Of a DNA stretch of 6,042 nt, positions 4,472 through 6,042 are shown piece by piece (within the stretch, counting starts at the first letter, position 1; every line of letters starts with the position of its first letter). The position numbers and the translations under genes were made by a program. The notes under the pieces are model-generated. The model made no database searches and was not told where the DNA came from. It worked only from the letters and a program-made list of their open reading frames with translations. The stretch comes from an uncultured Hyphomicrobiales bacterium (GTDB lineage Bacteria > Pseudomonadota > Alphaproteobacteria > Rhizobiales > Rhizobiaceae). Where the stretch lies: the NCBI GenBank assembly GCA_943908365.1, contig CALTTH010000158.1:1-6042 (forward strand). Reading direction: 5' to 3'.

Positions 4472-6042
4472 ATGACAGATATGAACCGGACTGAAGAACA
4501 GCTTGCCGAACTGAACCAGCCTAGCCTCTGGTCCGGGATCAATGCCTACCGGTCCGATCCGCTCATCGTCGATCTGACCTCCAACCTCTCGCGTCCGCTT
4601 CGCGACGAGCTGGACCAGATCGGTCGCTACGTGACCTCTGCCGAAGCCCAGGAACTGGCGCGCATGGCAAACCGCAGCACGCCACAGCTTCACACCCATG
4701 GCCCGCGCGGCGAGCGTCTGGATCAGGTGGAGTTCCACCCCGCCTGGCATGCCCTGATGCGCCGCTCCATGTCCTCCGGCCTGCACAGTGCCGCCTGGGA
4801 AAATTCCGCCGACACGCGCGGCAGCGAACATAAGGCCCGCGCCACGAAATTCTATCTGACGGCGCAGCTCGAGGCCGGCCATCTGTGCCCGCTCACCATG
4901 ACCCATGCTTCGGTTGCAGCGTTGATGGCATCGCCGCGCGTTCAGAATGAATGGGCGCCGAAAATCCTCTCGCGAAAATATGATTCCTCTCAAAAGCCCG
5001 CCATGCAGAAGACAGCCGTCACCATCGGCATGGGCATGACCGAGAAACAGGGCGGCACGGATGTGCGCGCCAACCGCACAACGGCAGAGCGTGTGGGTGA
5101 GGGCATCTATCGGCTCTCCGGCCACAAGTGGTTCCTTTCGGCGCCCATGAGCGACGGCTTCGTCATGCTGGCGCAGATGGGCGATGGCATGGGCTGTTTC
5201 CTCGTACCGCGCTTTCTGGAAGACGGCTCGGCCAACGGCCTGCATTTCCAGCGCCTGAAAGACAAGCTCGGCAACCGTTCCAATGCGTCGGCCGAAGTCG
5301 AATTCAGCGATGCCTTCGGTTATCTGCTGGGTGAGCCCGGTGCCGGCATTCGCACCATTCTCGACATGGTGACATTGACGCGGCTCGACTGCGCGCTGGC
5401 GTCCTCTGGCATGATGCGCGCGTCGCTCGCGGAAGCGGTTCATTTCGCCCGCGGTCGGTCGGTTTTCGGCAAGCCGCTCGTCAACCAGCCGGTGATGACG
5501 CGCGTGCTGGCGGACATGGCGCTGGATGTGGCTGCTGCAACCGCCTTGTCCTTCCGTCTGGCAACTGCCTTCGACAGCGCCCGCAGTAACCCGGCGGAAG
5601 CGGCTTATGCGCGCGTGATGACGCCGATCGTCAAATACTGGTGCTGCAAGATCGCACCGGCCCTGATCTATGAGGCGATGGAAAGCCTGGGCGGCAACGG
5701 CTACGTCGAAGAGCGCCCGATTGCGCGCCACTACCGCGAAGCTCCGGTCAACGCCATCTGGGAAGGCTCCGGCAATGTGATGGCGCTCGATGTGCTACGC
5801 GTGCTGCAGCGCGGCAAGGATCTTTTCGATCTCGTCTTCGAAACCTTGGAACGCGACCTCGGCCCCTCCGGCAAGAAGACAACGGATGTGCTGCGCGCCG
5901 CGATCGCTCTGTGTGAGCGCGACGAGGGGGCTGCCCGTCTGCTGGTGGAGCAGTTTGCTCTTGCCGCAGCCGCCGCCGAACTCTGCCGCATCGGGGCAGG
6001 GCGCATCGCCGATGCCTTCCTTGAAACCCGCCTGGCGGGCGG
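4472..6042 (+). CDS. aidB: AidB-like acyl-CoA dehydrogenase family protein (3' end cut by window)
   Basis: An open frame of 523 codons runs to the right edge without a stop. It follows E. coli AidB (about 540 residues) from NQP (15-17) to the ETR near the end, so perhaps 20-30 codons are missing. AidB is an FAD-binding flavoprotein of the acyl-CoA dehydrogenase family, induced with the alkylation response in E. coli and DNA-binding; its physiological substrate is unclear. Visible motifs are the flavin-binding MGMTEKQGGTDV (187-198), GHKWFLSAP (217-225), DKLGNRSNAS (264-273), RLDCALASSGMMR (304-316), VFGKPL (331-336), ESLGGNGY (404-411) and PVNAIWEGSGNVMALDVLRVL (starting at 425). E431 sits where the family's catalytic Glu is found (E425 in E. 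coli). The ATG at 4472 has no clear ribosome site; a second in-frame ATG at 4481 is a possible alternative. It is divergent from pyrB. Confidence 0.93.
   Translation, partial: MTDMNRTEEQLAELNQPSLWSGINAYRSDPLIVDLTSNLSRPLRDELDQIGRYVTSAEAQELARMANRSTPQLHTHGPRGERLDQVEFHPAWHALMRRSMSSGLHSAAWENSADTRGSEHKARATKFYLTAQLEAGHLCPLTMTHASVAALMASPRVQNEWAPKILSRKYDSSQKPAMQKTAVTIGMGMTEKQGGTDVRANRTTAERVGEGIYRLSGHKWFLSAPMSDGFVMLAQMGDGMGCFLVPRFLEDGSANGLHFQRLKDKLGNRSNASAEVEFSDAFGYLLGEPGAGIRTILDMVTLTRLDCALASSGMMRASLAEAVHFARGRSVFGKPLVNQPVMTRVLADMALDVAAATALSFRLATAFDSARSNPAEAAYARVMTPIVKYWCCKIAPALIYEAMESLGGNGYVEERPIARHYREAPVNAIWEGSGNVMALDVLRVLQRGKDLFDLVFETLERDLGPSGKKTTDVLRAAIALCERDEGAARLLVEQFALAAAAAELCRIGAGRIADAFLETRLAG

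Noticed and set aside
4379..5731. A 450-codon open frame on the minus strand opposite aidB.
   Set aside because: It is antisense to a clear AidB homologue and its product is rich in Arg, His and Ala with no recognisable domain. It also runs through the pyrB-aidB promoter region. GC-rich coding DNA commonly yields long open shadows like this.

Overview
The window looks like chromosomal DNA from an alphaproteobacterium of the Rhizobiales, most likely Rhizobiaceae (Agrobacterium/Rhizobium/Sinorhizobium type). This rests on the protein sequences, the high GC content, promoter-like sites resembling the rhizobial CTTGAC-N17-CTATAT consensus, and the order topA, dprA, plsY, pyrC-like, pyrB, which I recall from that family. 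No tRNA, rRNA, insertion sequence, CRISPR array or phage gene is visible, and almost all the DNA is coding.

Layout from left to right. Positions 1-21 hold the first seven codons of topA (minus strand), with about 240 bp of non-coding DNA upstream that contains a candidate topA promoter and a hairpin. Positions 265-4342 hold a tight minus-strand cluster, transcribed from right to left: pyrB (aspartate carbamoyltransferase), a dihydroorotase-like gene overlapping it by 4 bp, plsY (glycerol-3-phosphate acyltransferase), and dprA (DNA-processing protein). Gaps inside the cluster are -4, 43 and 31 bp, so it is probably one operon driven from a promoter near 4378-4407. A 129-bp divergent intergenic region follows. 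Then aidB (an acyl-CoA dehydrogenase-family protein) starts at 4472 on the plus strand and runs off the right edge about 20-30 codons before its expected end.

The main point of interest is the dihydroorotase-like gene. It keeps the length, fold landmarks and operon position of a type I dihydroorotase, but by motif alignment all six expected metal ligands and three expected substrate-binding residues are replaced. It should not be annotated as an active PyrC. It resembles the inactive PyrC' (PyrX) partner of aspartate carbamoyltransferase known from Pseudomonas, including the 4-bp ATGA overlap with pyrB. The adjacent PyrB lacks a long N-terminal extension and keeps its catalytic residues. The cell would then need a genuine dihydroorotase encoded elsewhere.

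Functionally, pyrB and pyrC' serve the first committed step of pyrimidine synthesis, plsY starts membrane phospholipid synthesis, dprA handles single-stranded DNA and RecA loading, and topA relaxes negative supercoils. The cluster reads as a housekeeping growth operon rather than a single pathway. AidB, transcribed divergently, is a stress or alkylation-response flavoprotein with no obvious link to the rest.
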